A stretch of DNA of 64,000 bases. It comes from Deltaproteobacteria bacterium. GTDB lineage: Bacteria; Desulfobacterota; GWC2-55-46. The position numbers were made by a program, and so were the translations under genes. Below the pieces are notes generated by a model that searched no databases, had not been told where the DNA came from, and saw only the letters and a program-made list of their open reading frames with translations. Below are positions 19,018-29,574 of the stretch, one piece after another; the stretch's first letter is position 1, and every line of letters begins with the position of its first letter. The stretch lies in contig JACOUO010000011.1 in the NCBI GenBank assembly GCA_016177845.1, positions 378,326 through 442,325 on the forward strand. Direction: 5' to 3'.

Positions 19018-21165
19018 TTATTTTGTTTTAGCCACATAGACCCCGTCCCAGTCAGAGGGAGGCGGACTGTGCAGATACTCCTCGCACCTTTTTATGTAAA
19101 GCCCTGAAGGGCTATCATTGTATCTTTCATACAAAGACTTAAAGACCTCAAGCGCCTCTATGAAGCTCTTAGCCCTGAAAAGCTTAAGCCCCTTCGAGAA
19201 CTCATCCGCGATAATATCTCCGTCAACCCTGCTGCCCACCAGTTCGTAGATGGCAACGGGGTTTGCCTTTCCTTTTACGCGGACAAGGTCTATCTCCCTG
19301 AAAACAAACTCGCCCTTAACGGCCTCATATGTGAATTCGCTCACTATTATCTCAGTTCCGTAGAGCTTATTCAAGCCTTCGAGACGGGAGGCCAGGTTTA
19401 CGGTATCTCCTATTGCCGTATAGTCAAACCTTAGCTCAGCGCCCATATTGCCTACTACCGCCTCCCCTGTATTGATACCAATACCTATCTCCAACGGCGG
19501 ATAATCCAGCTCTTTCCACTTCAAATTAAGCTCGCCAAGCTTCTCCATCATTTTAACCGCTGAGGCGCAGGCCCTTCTTGGGTGGTCTGACACCTCAAGG
19601 GGCGCATTGAATATTGCCATTATCGCATCCCCTATGTATTTATCGAGCATGCCTTCCTGATTGAGCACGATGGAGGTCATGGGATTTAAATATTCATTCA
19701 GGAGCTTTACAAGGTCTTCCGGGGCAAGCCTCTCGGATAAGCCTGTAAAGCCTCTGATGTCAGAGAACAGGACTGTTACGACCCTTTTCTCGCCCCCGAG
19801 CTTGAGCCTGTTGGGGTCTTTCAAAATCTCAGAGACAAGCTGGGATGAGACATAGGTGGAGAACGCCTTTCTCAGGTATCTCGACCTCTTCTCAACGACG
19901 ATATTACGGTACGCCTCGCCTGAGACATAAGAGAGCATCAGGGCAATCGCCGGGAATATGACCCCTGCCTTTACGCTGTACATCGTAAAAAGGTAAAAAT
20001 CCCCTGCTATAAGGCCGATGAAGAAGAGGACAAAAAAACCAAGACCTGAGAATGTATTCCTAAGCCCTGAGATGATAATACAAAGAAGCAGCGGCAATAA
20101 AAATATCATCAATATGTCAAAGCCTGCCACCCTTGAATCATGTATCAAAAACCTTTTTCCGATGATATTGCCTGCGGCTGTGGCATGTATCTCAACACCG
20201 GGATAAAGGGAATCAACGGGTGTGGGCCTCACATCATATACAGCCTTCTCGGTGACGCCGACAAACACGAGCTTATCCTTAAGCTCACTTGAGTTGACCC
20301 TGCCCTTTATTACATCAACGGCGGAGTAGGTCTTGAATGACCCGCCCGGCCCGTAGAAGTTAAGCGAAAGCCCGCCCTGTTCATCAACCGGTATCGGTTC
20401 ATCTCCGATATACAGGGCATCGATACCGTATGGGGCCATATCGATTATGATATCGCCTCCGAGATAGCGCCTTACTGCCTCAAGCGCAAGGGACGGGAAT
20501 ATCCGCGAGTCATACTTAAACGCGAGATACGCCTTACGGTAGAAACCGTCCTGCTGGGGTACGGTATTAAATGAGCCGAACCCGAGCGCGCCTTCGCCAA
20601 TGGTGTTGATATTCATCTCAACACCGCTGAACTCGATCCCCGGAAAAGCGTCTTCAGGGATTGCGTCGTCACTGCCGCTATATTGTATGAAGCTTATTTT
20701 TGAGGAGTTTATGCGCTCAAGGGACAAGTCGTCAGGCTTCTGGGTGGAATCGTTCCTGAAAAAGAAACCCGGCACAATATTTCCTGCAGCCTTGATACCC
20801 TCTCCAAGGACTCTATCAGCTTCCGCGTTCTCTGATTCGGAAAATACGATATCGAGTGCTGCTACCCTTGCAGGTTTTAAAGATGTGACAAGAGCCGCTG
20901 TAGTCTGCCTCGGCCAAGGCCATCTGCCAAGCTCATTAACGGACTTTTCATCTACTGCGACGATTACGACACTGTCAGGGGTCTTTGAGGGCCCTCTGGC
21001 GCTGAACATGGCGTCAGTTGCCTTAAGGTCAAGGGTAACGAGAAAGCCCGGCCTGTACCAATAAGCAAAAAGAACGAGAACGGAGGAGATGATACCGAGG
21101 AGAATGAATACGATGCGGCTGCCGGGACTGAACCTGCCTTCGCCGTCCTTTTTCTTAAGAGCCAT
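19018..21165 (-). CDS. CHASE2-domain class III adenylate cyclase
   Basis: The protein of about 715 residues has an N-terminal membrane helix (about 17-38), a periplasmic CHASE2 sensor (about 40-330, with VVIVAVDEKSVNELGRWPWP and FVGVTEKAVYDVRPTPVD), three further helices (about 345-425), and a cyclase domain (about 465-655). Metal aspartates lie in FSDIRGF and YIGDAIMAIF. The purine-specifying residues are lysine (LDKYIGD) and aspartate (RFDYTAIGDTVNLASRLE), so cAMP is the expected product. The C-terminal 60 residues resemble a TPR-like helix pair. The ATG at 21165 overlaps the fecR-like stop by one base. Confidence 0.92.
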   Translation of the reverse strand: MALKKKDGEGRFSPGSRIVFILLGIISSVLVLFAYWYRPGFLVTLDLKATDAMFSARGPSKTPDSVVIVAVDEKSVNELGRWPWPRQTTAALVTSLKPARVAALDIVFSESENAEADRVLGEGIKAAGNIVPGFFFRNDSTQKPDDLSLERINSSKISFIQYSGSDDAIPEDAFPGIEFSGVEMNINTIGEGALGFGSFNTVPQQDGFYRKAYLAFKYDSRIFPSLALEAVRRYLGGDIIIDMAPYGIDALYIGDEPIPVDEQGGLSLNFYGPGGSFKTYSAVDVIKGRVNSSELKDKLVFVGVTEKAVYDVRPTPVDSLYPGVEIHATAAGNIIGKRFLIHDSRVAGFDILMIFLLPLLLCIIISGLRNTFSGLGFFVLFFIGLIAGDFYLFTMYSVKAGVIFPAIALMLSYVSGEAYRNIVVEKRSRYLRKAFSTYVSSQLVSEILKDPNRLKLGGEKRVVTVLFSDIRGFTGLSERLAPEDLVKLLNEYLNPMTSIVLNQEGMLDKYIGDAIMAIFNAPLEVSDHPRRACASAVKMMEKLGELNLKWKELDYPPLEIGIGINTGEAVVGNMGAELRFDYTAIGDTVNLASRLEGLNKLYGTEIIVSEFTYEAVKGEFVFREIDLVRVKGKANPVAIYELVGSRVDGDIIADEFSKGLKLFRAKSFIEALEVFKSLYERYNDSPSGLYIKRCEEYLHSPPPSDWDGVYVAKTK

Positions 21166-22229
21166 CAATCCCTCTCCAGAAATCTAAGAAAGAACTCAAC
21201 CGTATCCTTGTGTACGCCTTGGGGATATTGAGCGAGATACTTTTTGAAGAGCCTTGTAGCCTCTTGCCTGTTCTCAAGTTCGGTGTTGACGATGCCTGCG
21301 GAGAAAATGGCATTCTCAGCGGAAGGGGTTTCAGGATAGTCCTGTATTACCGTATTATACTCTTCCAGAGCCTTTTGGGGCTCATTCATGTTCCTTGCCA
21401 GTACAGTGCCACGCTCAAGATGCGCCTCTGCCTTTATCTGCTTAAGCTCAGTTAAGTCTATGGCTATTTTAAATACTTCGAGGGCTTCGGTATATCTTTT
21501 GCCGTCGGCAAGGTAATCGCCGTAATTAATATTCCATCTGGCAAGGATATTCGGGAGCTGGCCAGCCTTTTCCCATTCAACAGGCTTATCCGCATCGGTT
21601 ATGGCCTCAAGCTCTGCCCTGACCTCCTCAAGCGCGCTGCCCTGCTCGACCCTTACCGGGGCTACGGGGCTTGCGCCGACCGTATTCTCAGTCATGGTGG
21701 AGCGCTTAAGGTAAACCGGCTCGCCTTTATCGCCGCTCACCTCGACCTTACCGGACTCACCAAAGAACACATTGGCAGAACCCTGGTTCATCACAATAAA
21801 ATCAGTGCCCTTGACGCCTGAGACGCTTGTAGGGGTCTTTACCTTGATATCGGTTGAGCCTGAGAACTTATTTATTATGGCGCGCGCCTTTCCCGTGGAT
21901 AAGGAAAATACCGCGCTCCTGTTCCTCTTTCTGAGTAAAAATTCTGTTATCTCAAGTTCGCTTGAATTGCCAACATTGAGCTTTGAGCCGTCAATGAATT
22001 TAAGGCTCATTCTGCCGTCAGGCCCTGTCTTTACCTTATCCCCCGCATCCACAGGCTGTCCTATGCCTGCGACAGCCCATTTATCAGAGCCTTTTTGCCT
22101 GAAATAGGATGTGCCGCTCATCTTTTCTATTGAACCGACTGATGCGAAAGACGAGACCGGAAAGATAATCAAAAGCAGGAGTATGAGAAATTTCAGAGCG
22201 GAGTTTGAAGCTAATCTTTTAGTTTCCAT
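21165..22229 (-). CDS. FecR-domain and TPR protein, exported
   Basis: The 354-residue protein has a signal peptide (about residues 1-29, ending in SFASVGS), a FecR-type domain (about 40-170, with KTGPDGRMSLKFIDGSKLNV and VSGVKGTDFIV), and C-terminal TPR-like repeats (about 230-350, including YTEALEVFKIAI and TPSAENAIFSAG). FecR domains serve in periplasmic signalling or envelope scaffolds. It overlaps the lipoprotein gene by 19 nt upstream and the cyclase gene by one base downstream, so the three are translationally coupled. A role delivering an envelope signal to the CHASE2 sensor is inference. Confidence 0.85.
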   Translation of the reverse strand: METKRLASNSALKFLILLLLIIFPVSSFASVGSIEKMSGTSYFRQKGSDKWAVAGIGQPVDAGDKVKTGPDGRMSLKFIDGSKLNVGNSSELEITEFLLRKRNRSAVFSLSTGKARAIINKFSGSTDIKVKTPTSVSGVKGTDFIVMNQGSANVFFGESGKVEVSGDKGEPVYLKRSTMTENTVGASPVAPVRVEQGSALEEVRAELEAITDADKPVEWEKAGQLPNILARWNINYGDYLADGKRYTEALEVFKIAIDLTELKQIKAEAHLERGTVLARNMNEPQKALEEYNTVIQDYPETPSAENAIFSAGIVNTELENRQEATRLFKKYLAQYPQGVHKDTVEFFLRFLERD

Positions 22230-22909
22230 ACAAGCTCACCTTTTGCTAACACGCCGGTTGCAATGAGCTTTAAAAACTTGGTGTTCTCTCCAGGTATCGG
22301 CTCAGTGCCGGTTTCAGAGTACTTTGGGAATCTTACGATATAGCCGGTGCTCCAGAGGTCAAGATACGGAAAGAATTCCCTGATCAGGGGGTCGGAATTA
22401 TTGACCTTGCTTATGGAGACGGGGCTAAGCCTGTTTCCCAGATTGTCTTCAAGGTAAAGCTTCCAGACGGAGTTAGGCTGATTGAAGTCATTCCATTTTT
22501 CATCAGGAGTATAGGCTGAGAAGAAAAACTCATTATACTTATCCGCCTGCTCAAGCTCTCTCTCAAGCAGCGCGTTTTTATAGCCTTCTTCAAGCTGATA
22601 GCCTGCGGCATACCTCTGGATATATGCCTTTCTGAACTCAGGCCCCTTATATGTGGCGCTCATGTAGAGCTTTGCCTCAAACCCCTCGTAGAGCTTGATG
22701 CCGCTTGTCCATTTATTCAGGACTTCCTGATACTGCGCTTCCGGGCTTTTTACGACAGCCTTTTTCTCTGCCGGAGGCGCTTCCTTTTTGCGCTTGAAAA
22801 CGGAACACCCTGCCAGGCTGCCAAGGAGTACGAAGACAATAAGAAGCCCTGAGGTTATCCTGAGGGCTTCTTTATACGGTCTTATGTCTTTATCTGAGCT
22901 TGTAATCAA
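22211..22909 (-). CDS. putative lipoprotein of unknown function
   Basis: The 232-residue protein has an N-terminal hydrophobic segment ending in a lipobox (LGSLAGC, modified cysteine at residue 35), followed by a lysine-rich stretch. The rest looks soluble and periplasmic, with AYIQRYAAGYQL and YLDLWSTGYIVRFPK segments. I do not recognise the family. The N-terminal stretch before the hydrophobic core is long for a lipoprotein signal, so the true start may be at a later codon. It is coupled by a 19 nt overlap to the FecR-TPR gene and follows the SUMF1-like gene by 21 bp. Confidence 0.7.
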   Translation of the reverse strand: MITSSDKDIRPYKEALRITSGLLIVFVLLGSLAGCSVFKRKKEAPPAEKKAVVKSPEAQYQEVLNKWTSGIKLYEGFEAKLYMSATYKGPEFRKAYIQRYAAGYQLEEGYKNALLERELEQADKYNEFFFSAYTPDEKWNDFNQPNSVWKLYLEDNLGNRLSPVSISKVNNSDPLIREFFPYLDLWSTGYIVRFPKYSETGTEPIPGENTKFLKLIATGVLAKGELVWKLKD

Positions 22910-22930
22910 TAGAGCACCCTTTTTTAGGAG

Positions 22931-23773
22931 TTATTCCGCAAGCCTAAAACCCACTGAACCAATCCTGCGGGTCGGCTCAAGGGCATACCTGTATGTGGAG
23001 CGAAGCCGTATAGGCTGATCGATAAACGACCCGCCGCGTAACGAACGGTACTGGGAAACATCAGGACCGTAAGGGTCTTTTTTAGGGCTGTTCCTGTAAT
23101 ATTCCGAATCAAAGTTATCCTCTACCCACTCCCAGGCATTGCCTGCCATATCATAGATGCCTAATCCGTTCGGTTTCTTCTGTTTTACTTTCTGCATGAT
23201 ATCATCTGAATTATCAGCGAACCAGGCGTAGTCGCCAAGTTCTGCCTCGTTGTTGATACCCGGCCATTTTTCTTTTTTTCCGCCGCTCCTTGCGGCATAT
23301 TCCCACTCAGCCTCTGTAGGAAGCCTGTAGAAGCTCTTTGTCTCCTCATTGAGCTTCTTTATAAATTCGTTGGCAAGATGCCAGTTTACATACACGACAG
23401 GCTTTTGCGGGTCTGTGGCGGCTTTGGGGGTTATTCTCTTAATAGGATTATACCCCATAACAGCCTCAAACAGTTCCTGAGTTACCTCAGTCTCTGCCAT
23501 ATAATAGTCCGAGACGCATACCTGATGCACAGGCTTTTCGTCCTCATCGCCTTCGCCAGCAACGTCTCCCATGTCAAAACACCCGCCTTTTATCAATACC
23601 ATTTTAAACGGGGGTATTATTTTTTTCTCTTCAGGCTTCTTCTGCTCCTCTAAAGTGCTGTCTGATCCTATGCCTAATTCCTTATCGAGCTCATCGAGAG
23701 CCGCACCATAAGCGGTGCTTAAAAACAGCGGCGTTATTAAAAGTAAAGAAGCTAATTTGGTTGCGAACTTCAC
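22931..23773 (-). CDS. SUMF1/formylglycine-generating-enzyme-fold protein, exported
   Basis: The 280-residue protein has a signal peptide (about residues 1-23) and the FGE-sulfatase fold: ETEVTQELFEAVMGYNP, YRLPTEAEWEYAARSGG, GNAWEWVEDNF and the closing RSLRGGSFIDQP/GSVGFRLAE. The copper-binding cysteines of true formylglycine-generating enzymes, which lie after RGGSW, are absent (RGGSFIDQPIRLRST). It is therefore more likely a non-FGE member with a structural or unknown role. Two cysteines occur earlier (GGCFDMGD and HQVCVSDYY). It starts with GTG behind a GAGGAGGC site. Confidence 0.85.
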   Translation of the reverse strand: MKFATKLASLLLITPLFLSTAYGAALDELDKELGIGSDSTLEEQKKPEEKKIIPPFKMVLIKGGCFDMGDVAGEGDEDEKPVHQVCVSDYYMAETEVTQELFEAVMGYNPIKRITPKAATDPQKPVVYVNWHLANEFIKKLNEETKSFYRLPTEAEWEYAARSGGKKEKWPGINNEAELGDYAWFADNSDDIMQKVKQKKPNGLGIYDMAGNAWEWVEDNFDSEYYRNSPKKDPYGPDVSQYRSLRGGSFIDQPIRLRSTYRYALEPTRRIGSVGFRLAE

Positions 23774-23811
23774 AGCTTTTGCCTCCTCATCTAAATTATC
23801 TCCCCGCCTGT

Positions 23812-25224
23812 TTATTTAAAAAGCGCAAGCTGGGGAAGATTCTCCTCTTTTAATATGTCTACGGGATATCTGCCTGTAAAGCAGGCGTCACAGAAGCTGC
23901 GGCCTGCTTCGCTTGCAGCCTTGTACATGCCCTCAACGCTTAAATACCCGAGCGTGTCAGAGGTGATGTAGTCGTTTATTTCCTTTACGCCCTGCCTTGA
24001 GGCAATGAGCTCTTCCCTGCTGGGGGTATCTATCCCGTAATAACAGGGGCATATTGTCGGGGGCGAGCTAATCCTCATGTGTACCTCTTTTGCCCCGGCA
24101 TTGCGTATCATCTTTATTATTTTACGGCTTGTGGTGCCCCTGACAATGGAGTCGTCTATCACAATCACCCTTTTGCCGTTTATGAGCTCCTTGATGGCGT
24201 TAAGCTTTATCTTTACCCCGAAGTGCCTGATGGAGTCTTTTGGCTCAATAAATGTCCTGCCAACATAATGATTTCTTACGATACCCTTGTCAAATGGTAT
24301 CCCTGACTGTTCAGCGTACCCTATAGCCGCCGGCACGCCCGAATCAGGCACAGGTATTACTATATCGGCATCTACCGGATGTTCTATAGCCAGCATCCTG
24401 CCGAATTTTTTCCTTATTGAATGCACATTGGCCCCGAAGATGGAAGAATCGGGCCTTGCGAAATATATAAACTCGAAAACGCACGGGGTAAAAGGCTCGA
24501 CCTGAAAGGGTTTATACGAAGTAAGCCCGTCCTGGTCGATAACGACTATCTCGCCCGGCTCTATATCCCTTACATACTCGGCTTCTATAAGGTCAAAGGC
24601 GCATGTCTCAGAGGCAACGACCCATGAGCCTTTAAGCTTTCCGAGGGAAAGCGGCCTGAACCCGTTGGGGTCGCGCACAGCTATCATCCTCTTTTCTGTA
24701 AGGAAAAGAAGCGAGTACGAACCGCGCACCCTTCTTAAAGCAGAGGTAATCCTGTCAACAAGGCAATTCTCCTTGCTTGAGGCTATGAGATGTACGATTA
24801 TTTCGGTATCCATCGAGGACTGGAATATTGAGCCGTATGCCTCAAATTCAGCCCTAAGCAATGCCGCGTTTATGAGATTGCCGTTATGGGCAAGAGCTAT
24901 ACCTCCCCTTGCGTACTCGACAACAAAAGGCTGGGCGTTTTTTATGTGGGACTCCCCGGCTGTTGAATACCTGACATGTCCGATTGCCGAATTGCCGTGG
25001 AGCTTTGCTATGTCGCTGCTTGAAAAGACATCGGCTACCAGGCCCATGCCTTTATGCGAGAACAGTTTTGTGCCGTCAGAGGATACTATGCCGGAGCTTT
25101 CCTGTCCTCTGTGCTGGAGTGAATAAAGACCTAAATAAGTAAGGTTTGCGGCCTCGGGGTGCCCGAATATGCCGAAAACCCCGCATTCATCATGAAACCT
25201 GTCATCTGCCAGTAATGGATTCAT
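23812..25224 (-). CDS. purF: amidophosphoribosyltransferase
   Basis: The enzyme makes phosphoribosylamine from PRPP and glutamine, the first committed step of purine synthesis. A short propeptide precedes the nucleophile at C14 ([17 protein letters not shown]). The PRPP loop is [14 protein letters not shown] near residue 350. The cysteines CPCYYGI and [11 protein letters not shown] mark the [4Fe-4S], oxygen-sensitive Bacillus-type enzyme. At 470 residues it is normal. It follows purL by 39 bp, a common pairing. Confidence 0.97.
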   Translation of the reverse strand: MNPLLADDRFHDECGVFGIFGHPEAANLTYLGLYSLQHRGQESSGIVSSDGTKLFSHKGMGLVADVFSSSDIAKLHGNSAIGHVRYSTAGESHIKNAQPFVVEYARGGIALAHNGNLINAALLRAEFEAYGSIFQSSMDTEIIVHLIASSKENCLVDRITSALRRVRGSYSLLFLTEKRMIAVRDPNGFRPLSLGKLKGSWVVASETCAFDLIEAEYVRDIEPGEIVVIDQDGLTSYKPFQVEPFTPCVFEFIYFARPDSSIFGANVHSIRKKFGRMLAIEHPVDADIVIPVPDSGVPAAIGYAEQSGIPFDKGIVRNHYVGRTFIEPKDSIRHFGVKIKLNAIKELINGKRVIVIDDSIVRGTTSRKIIKMIRNAGAKEVHMRISSPPTICPCYYGIDTPSREELIASRQGVKEINDYITSDTLGYLSVEGMYKAASEAGRSFCDACFTGRYPVDILKEENLPQLALFK

Positions 25225-25263
25225 TCTTGTCCTTGGACTGCCTCCGGTATACTCTGCCGCTGA

Positions 25264-27465
25264 TTATGAATTGAGGAATTTCTCTAACGAGCTGCCCCAG
25301 ACCTCTTTGATCTTTGCGGCGCTCAGGTTTATGAATCTGCCTATCTTAAGCGTATCTCCCTTGACCTTGCCTATCAGCTTTAACCCTGCGCCGTTCTGTT
25401 CGCAGATTGAGTTAAGGGCATCGAGGTCTTTTTCCTTGACGGTTACTATTATCCTTGACTGCGCCTCTCCGAAGAGGTCCTCATCAACCCTGCAGCACGG
25501 CTCCAATTGCACTTCAGCGCCTTTGATGCCTTTGGGGTTCAGGCACGCCTCGGCAAGGGCAACCGCAAGACCGCCGTCCGAGATATCGTGCGCTGACACT
25601 ATTATACCAGCCTTGATGGCCTTTAAACAAGCGTCCTGTACATTCCTTTCCTCCTCAAGGTCCATCTGAGGGGGGAATCCCTTCTCAAGTCCATGAATTA
25701 CCTTGAGATATTCGCTGCCGCCAAGGCCGCCTTCAGAGGCGCCTATGACAGCTATCAAGTCGCCTTCTCCCTTGAACCACTGGGTCGTGTGGTGGATGAT
25801 ATCGTCAATAATGCCTACCATGCCTATTGTGGGCGTAGGGTGTATGGATATCCCTGATGTCTCGTTATAAAGGCTGACATTTCCGCCTATTACAGGCACA
25901 CCCAGTGCGATGCATGCCTCTTTGATGCCGTCTATGGCTTCTTTCAACTGCCACATCACCTCAGGCCTCTCAGGGTTTCCGAAGTTGAGGCAGTCTGTTA
26001 AGGCAATCGGCTTTGCGCCGCTTGCAACAAGGTTCCTTGCGGCCTCGGCTACCGCTATCTCACCGCCAATGAACGGGTCAAGATAGCAATACCTTGAGTT
26101 GCAGTCAACTGTCAGGCCAAGGGCCTTATCAGTGCCTTTTATCCTTACTACAGCCGCGTCAGACCCCGGGCAGACCACTGAATCAGTCCTTACCATATGG
26201 TCATACTGGCGGTATATCCACTCCTTGCTTGCGATATTGCCTGAAGCAAGTATCTTAAGGAGAGCCTCATTGAAATCCTCAGGCTCAGCAATGGACTCCA
26301 TATCAAGGGAGTTAAGCTCATCCTGCCACTCAGGCCTTTTGATGGGCCTGTTATATACAGGGGCGTCGTCTGTAAGGAAAGTAACAGGTATCTCGCCGGT
26401 TACTTTGCCGCCCTCGACAAATCTTATTGTATTGCCTTCAATGACCCTGCCTATTACTTCGGCCTCAAGGTCCCATTTCCTGAATATCTTTTTGACATCT
26501 TCCTCTGTGCCCTTTCTTACGACCATGAGCATCCTTTCCTGTGATTCGGAAAGCATTATCTCATAGGCTGTCATGCCCTCTTCACGCCTGGGCACAGCGT
26601 CTATGTTAAGCTCTATGCCTGTATTGCCGCGCGAGGCCATCTCCACGCTTGAAGATGTAAGGCCAGCCGCGCCCATATCCTGTATGCCGACAACATAGTC
26701 TGTTTTAAAGAGCTCAAGGCAAGCTTCAAGAAGGAGCTTTTCCGCAAACGGGTCGCCGACCTGAACTGTCGGACGCCTCTCCTCTCCGCCTTCGCCGAAT
26801 ACATCTGATGCCATTGTCGCGCCGTGGATTCCGTCCCTTCCGGTCTTGCTTCCTACATATATTACGGGGTTTCCTATGCCTGCGGCCTTGCCTTTGAATA
26901 TCTTGTCCTTTTTGACAAGCCCAGCTGTCATGACATTTACAAGGCAGTTGCCGTTATATGAGTCGTTGAAATAAACCTCTCCGCCGACTGTGGGCACCCC
27001 TATGCAGTTGCCGTAGCCCGCAATGCCTGCCACAACACCCTCAACAAGGTACTTTGTGCGGGAGTTCTCAAATGAGCCGAAACGGAGCGAATTGAGCAGG
27101 GCTATAGGCCTTGCGCCCATTGTGAAGATATCTCTCAATATTCCGCCGACCCCTGTTGCCGCGCCCTGATAAGGCTCGATGAATGACGGGTGGTTATGGC
27201 TCTCCATTTTGAAGGCCACCGCCAGGTCGCCGCCAATATCGACTATGCCTGCGTTCTCACCCGGCCCCTGCAATACATACTTGCCTTTTGTCGGGAAGTT
27301 CTTAAGATGCATCCTTGAAGATTTATACGAGCAATGCTCGCTCCACATTACCGAGAATATGCCAAGCTCAAGCATATTCGGCTCCCGTCCAAGCGAACTT
27401 ACTATCCTGTCATACTCCTCGGCTGTCAGGCCGTGCTCTTTTACTATATCAGCGGTTATCTTCAT
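25264..27465 (-). CDS. purL: phosphoribosylformylglycinamidine synthase, PurL subunit
   Basis: This is the small, 733-residue form that lacks the fused glutaminase domain and works with separate PurQ and PurS. The motifs [19 protein letters not shown] near residue 90, [15 protein letters not shown] and the second-half [18 protein letters not shown] segments are intact. PurQ and PurS are not in the window. It precedes purF and follows the aminotransferase by 24 bp. Confidence 0.96.
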   Translation of the reverse strand: MKITADIVKEHGLTAEEYDRIVSSLGREPNMLELGIFSVMWSEHCSYKSSRMHLKNFPTKGKYVLQGPGENAGIVDIGGDLAVAFKMESHNHPSFIEPYQGAATGVGGILRDIFTMGARPIALLNSLRFGSFENSRTKYLVEGVVAGIAGYGNCIGVPTVGGEVYFNDSYNGNCLVNVMTAGLVKKDKIFKGKAAGIGNPVIYVGSKTGRDGIHGATMASDVFGEGGEERRPTVQVGDPFAEKLLLEACLELFKTDYVVGIQDMGAAGLTSSSVEMASRGNTGIELNIDAVPRREEGMTAYEIMLSESQERMLMVVRKGTEEDVKKIFRKWDLEAEVIGRVIEGNTIRFVEGGKVTGEIPVTFLTDDAPVYNRPIKRPEWQDELNSLDMESIAEPEDFNEALLKILASGNIASKEWIYRQYDHMVRTDSVVCPGSDAAVVRIKGTDKALGLTVDCNSRYCYLDPFIGGEIAVAEAARNLVASGAKPIALTDCLNFGNPERPEVMWQLKEAIDGIKEACIALGVPVIGGNVSLYNETSGISIHPTPTIGMVGIIDDIIHHTTQWFKGEGDLIAVIGASEGGLGGSEYLKVIHGLEKGFPPQMDLEEERNVQDACLKAIKAGIIVSAHDISDGGLAVALAEACLNPKGIKGAEVQLEPCCRVDEDLFGEAQSRIIVTVKEKDLDALNSICEQNGAGLKLIGKVKGDTLKIGRFINLSAAKIKEVWGSSLEKFLNS

Positions 27466-27489
27466 CTTTTATCCGACTTATATCCTTCT

Positions 27490-28563
27490 TTATTTGATTG
27501 TGTAGCACCAACCGAACCTGTCGGCAAGCTCCCCGTACTGGATGCCTGTGATAGTATCGTACATCTTCTGAGAGAACGGGCCTATATTGCCATCATTAAT
27601 AATGAGATTATCCCCTCCGTGCTGTATCTCGCCAACCGGTGAGATTACCGCGGCTGTGCCTGTGCCGAATACTTCCTTAAGCCTGCCTTCGCGGGAGGCC
27701 TTGAAGACCTCATCAATTGAGATCTTTCTCTCTGTTATCTTTACGCCCCAATCCTTGGCAAGGCAGATGACCGAGTCCCTTGTAACTCCGGAAAGCACAG
27801 AGCCTTCAAGGGATGGCGTTACAAGCTCATCTCCGATAAGGAAGAAAATATTCATTGTGCCGACTTCTTCGATATATCTCCTCTCGATGGCGTCAAGCCA
27901 TAATACCTGTGAAAAGCCTTTCTTCTTTGCTTCATCCGCAGGCAGCAGGCTTGCCGCATAGTTGGCAGGGGTCTTTGCAGAACCTAATCCTCCCCTTACA
28001 GCCCTTACGAACTCTCCTGAGGTGGTAAGCTTTACCGGGTTTATGCCCTCTTTGTAATAGGCGCCTACCGGAGAAGTAATTATATAAAATTTGTATGTTT
28101 CGGAAACCCTGACGCCGAGGAAGTTATCTGTGGCGAATATGAACGGCCTTATGTAGAGGGAAAAACCTTTTTTCTTTGGTATCCATTCCCTGTCAAGCTT
28201 TATCAGTTCGGTGAGGCCAGCGCTGAATATCTCATAGCTCATCTCCGGGATGCATAGCCTCTTTGCCGACCTGTTCATCCTTGCGTGGTATGTCTCAGGC
28301 CTGAATATGTTTATGGAGCCGTCTTTTGTGTAGAAGGCCTTGAGCCCCTCGAATATCGCCTGCCCGTAATGGAGGCATGTAAGAGCCGGAGATACCTCAA
28401 AGGTGCCGAAGGGCATCACCCTTGGCTGCCTCCAGCCGCCCTCTGAATAGTCGAGTGAGAACATATGGTCTGAAAAAATCGACCCGAACCCCGGATTATC
28501 GAGGGTTTCTTTTTTTAGCCTGCTTGCCTGCGTCCTGATTATCTCTATTCCAGCTTCTATCAT
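27490..28563 (-). CDS. ilvE: branched-chain amino acid aminotransferase
   Basis: This PLP fold-type IV enzyme interconverts leucine, isoleucine and valine with their keto acids. The 357-residue length is that of the long (BCAT2/eukaryote-like) form rather than the short enterobacterial one. The PLP lysine lies in GSAKTPANYAAS and the phosphate loop in the GTGTAAVISPVG segment. The gene completes the branched-chain set that is encoded mainly at 0.5-8.7 kb, but it is placed here between a methyltransferase and purL. Confidence 0.94.
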   Translation of the reverse strand: MIEAGIEIIRTQASRLKKETLDNPGFGSIFSDHMFSLDYSEGGWRQPRVMPFGTFEVSPALTCLHYGQAIFEGLKAFYTKDGSINIFRPETYHARMNRSAKRLCIPEMSYEIFSAGLTELIKLDREWIPKKKGFSLYIRPFIFATDNFLGVRVSETYKFYIITSPVGAYYKEGINPVKLTTSGEFVRAVRGGLGSAKTPANYAASLLPADEAKKKGFSQVLWLDAIERRYIEEVGTMNIFFLIGDELVTPSLEGSVLSGVTRDSVICLAKDWGVKITERKISIDEVFKASREGRLKEVFGTGTAAVISPVGEIQHGGDNLIINDGNIGPFSQKMYDTITGIQYGELADRFGWCYTIK

Positions 28564-28573
28564 ATCCCGTAAC

Positions 28574-29542
28574 CTAAGATGATTTTTTTGCGTATATCTC
28601 TATTGTGCCGCCGTAGCCCGCTATCGCCTCAAAGACCGAAAGGAGCATGGAGGCCGGAAGCGCTATCGGCATCAATGCGAACATCATTGCAAGGCTCAAA
28701 TATGCCTTTTTGGCCTCGCTTTTAGATCTCAGGAAGTCATAGAACAGGTTACTTCGGAATCCCAGTGAGTTGAATACGCTCTGAAGGTATCCGTAAGGGT
28801 TATATTCAAAAGAGAAATGCTTTACCCCCTCAGATTTAAACCCGTATTTTCCAAGCAGTGTCAAAAGGTTCTTAAGCGAGTAATGATAAAGATGAAATGG
28901 CGGGTCGAGGTGGAACCAGCTTTTGCCTGTCATCTTTGCCTGAAGGCTCCCTGCATTGGGTACGGCAACTACCAACAGCCCACCCGGCTTAAGTATCCTC
29001 GCGCATTCCTTTAGCGCGGCATCAGGATTTCTCAGGTGCTCGAAAACATGCCAGAATGTAACAGCGTCAAAATGCGCGTCAGGAAACTTTATGGTATCGA
29101 GGCTTCCGCACCTCAGGTCCATGCCGACCTTCCTGCCATGCCCCTCTATGCGGCTGTCAAGCTCAAGGCCTGTCGGGGTCCAGCCCCTTTCTTTCATAAG
29201 GGCAAGAAAATCGCCCCTTCCGCAGCCCACATCGAGGATTTTACCTTTTTTGGCGTATCGTTCTACCCTCTTGCAGCGCTCTACCCTGATGACCTTTACT
29301 ATCTTTTCAATGGGAGAGAAGAACCTTGTGGAGTCATTCTCCCTGTATGTGCTTGAATATATCCTCTTAAGCTCTTTTTCATCGAGGAAAGGAGTGGTCT
29401 TGCCGAGCCCGCAGGAGCCGCAGAACTCGACCCCGTAAATCCCTCCTTCGGCAGCCATTCCCTTGAAACCTGATTCAAATGAGCCGCCGCACAAAAAACA
29501 CCTGCCCTGCGCTGATTTCGTCTTTTTAGAGGGTTTCGACAT
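28574..29542 (-). CDS. zinc-ribbon class I SAM methyltransferase
   Basis: The 322-residue protein starts with a four-cysteine zinc-ribbon-like motif (CFLCGG and CGSCG, about residues 15-44). A Rossmann methyltransferase domain follows, with the SAM motif ILDVGCGRGDFLALM near residue 102 and the post-motif FWHVFEHLRNP. Two hydrophobic stretches at the C-terminus (about 275-310) suggest membrane association. Proteins of this layout often modify sugars or lipids in surface-polysaccharide loci, but the substrate is not evident here. It precedes ilvE by 10 bp, which looks incidental. Confidence 0.85.
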   Translation of the reverse strand: MSKPSKKTKSAQGRCFLCGGSFESGFKGMAAEGGIYGVEFCGSCGLGKTTPFLDEKELKRIYSSTYRENDSTRFFSPIEKIVKVIRVERCKRVERYAKKGKILDVGCGRGDFLALMKERGWTPTGLELDSRIEGHGRKVGMDLRCGSLDTIKFPDAHFDAVTFWHVFEHLRNPDAALKECARILKPGGLLVVAVPNAGSLQAKMTGKSWFHLDPPFHLYHYSLKNLLTLLGKYGFKSEGVKHFSFEYNPYGYLQSVFNSLGFRSNLFYDFLRSKSEAKKAYLSLAMMFALMPIALPASMLLSVFEAIAGYGGTIEIYAKKSS

Positions 29543-29574
29543 TCGGTAAAAAACCTTGCTCGACTTAAAAAGTT

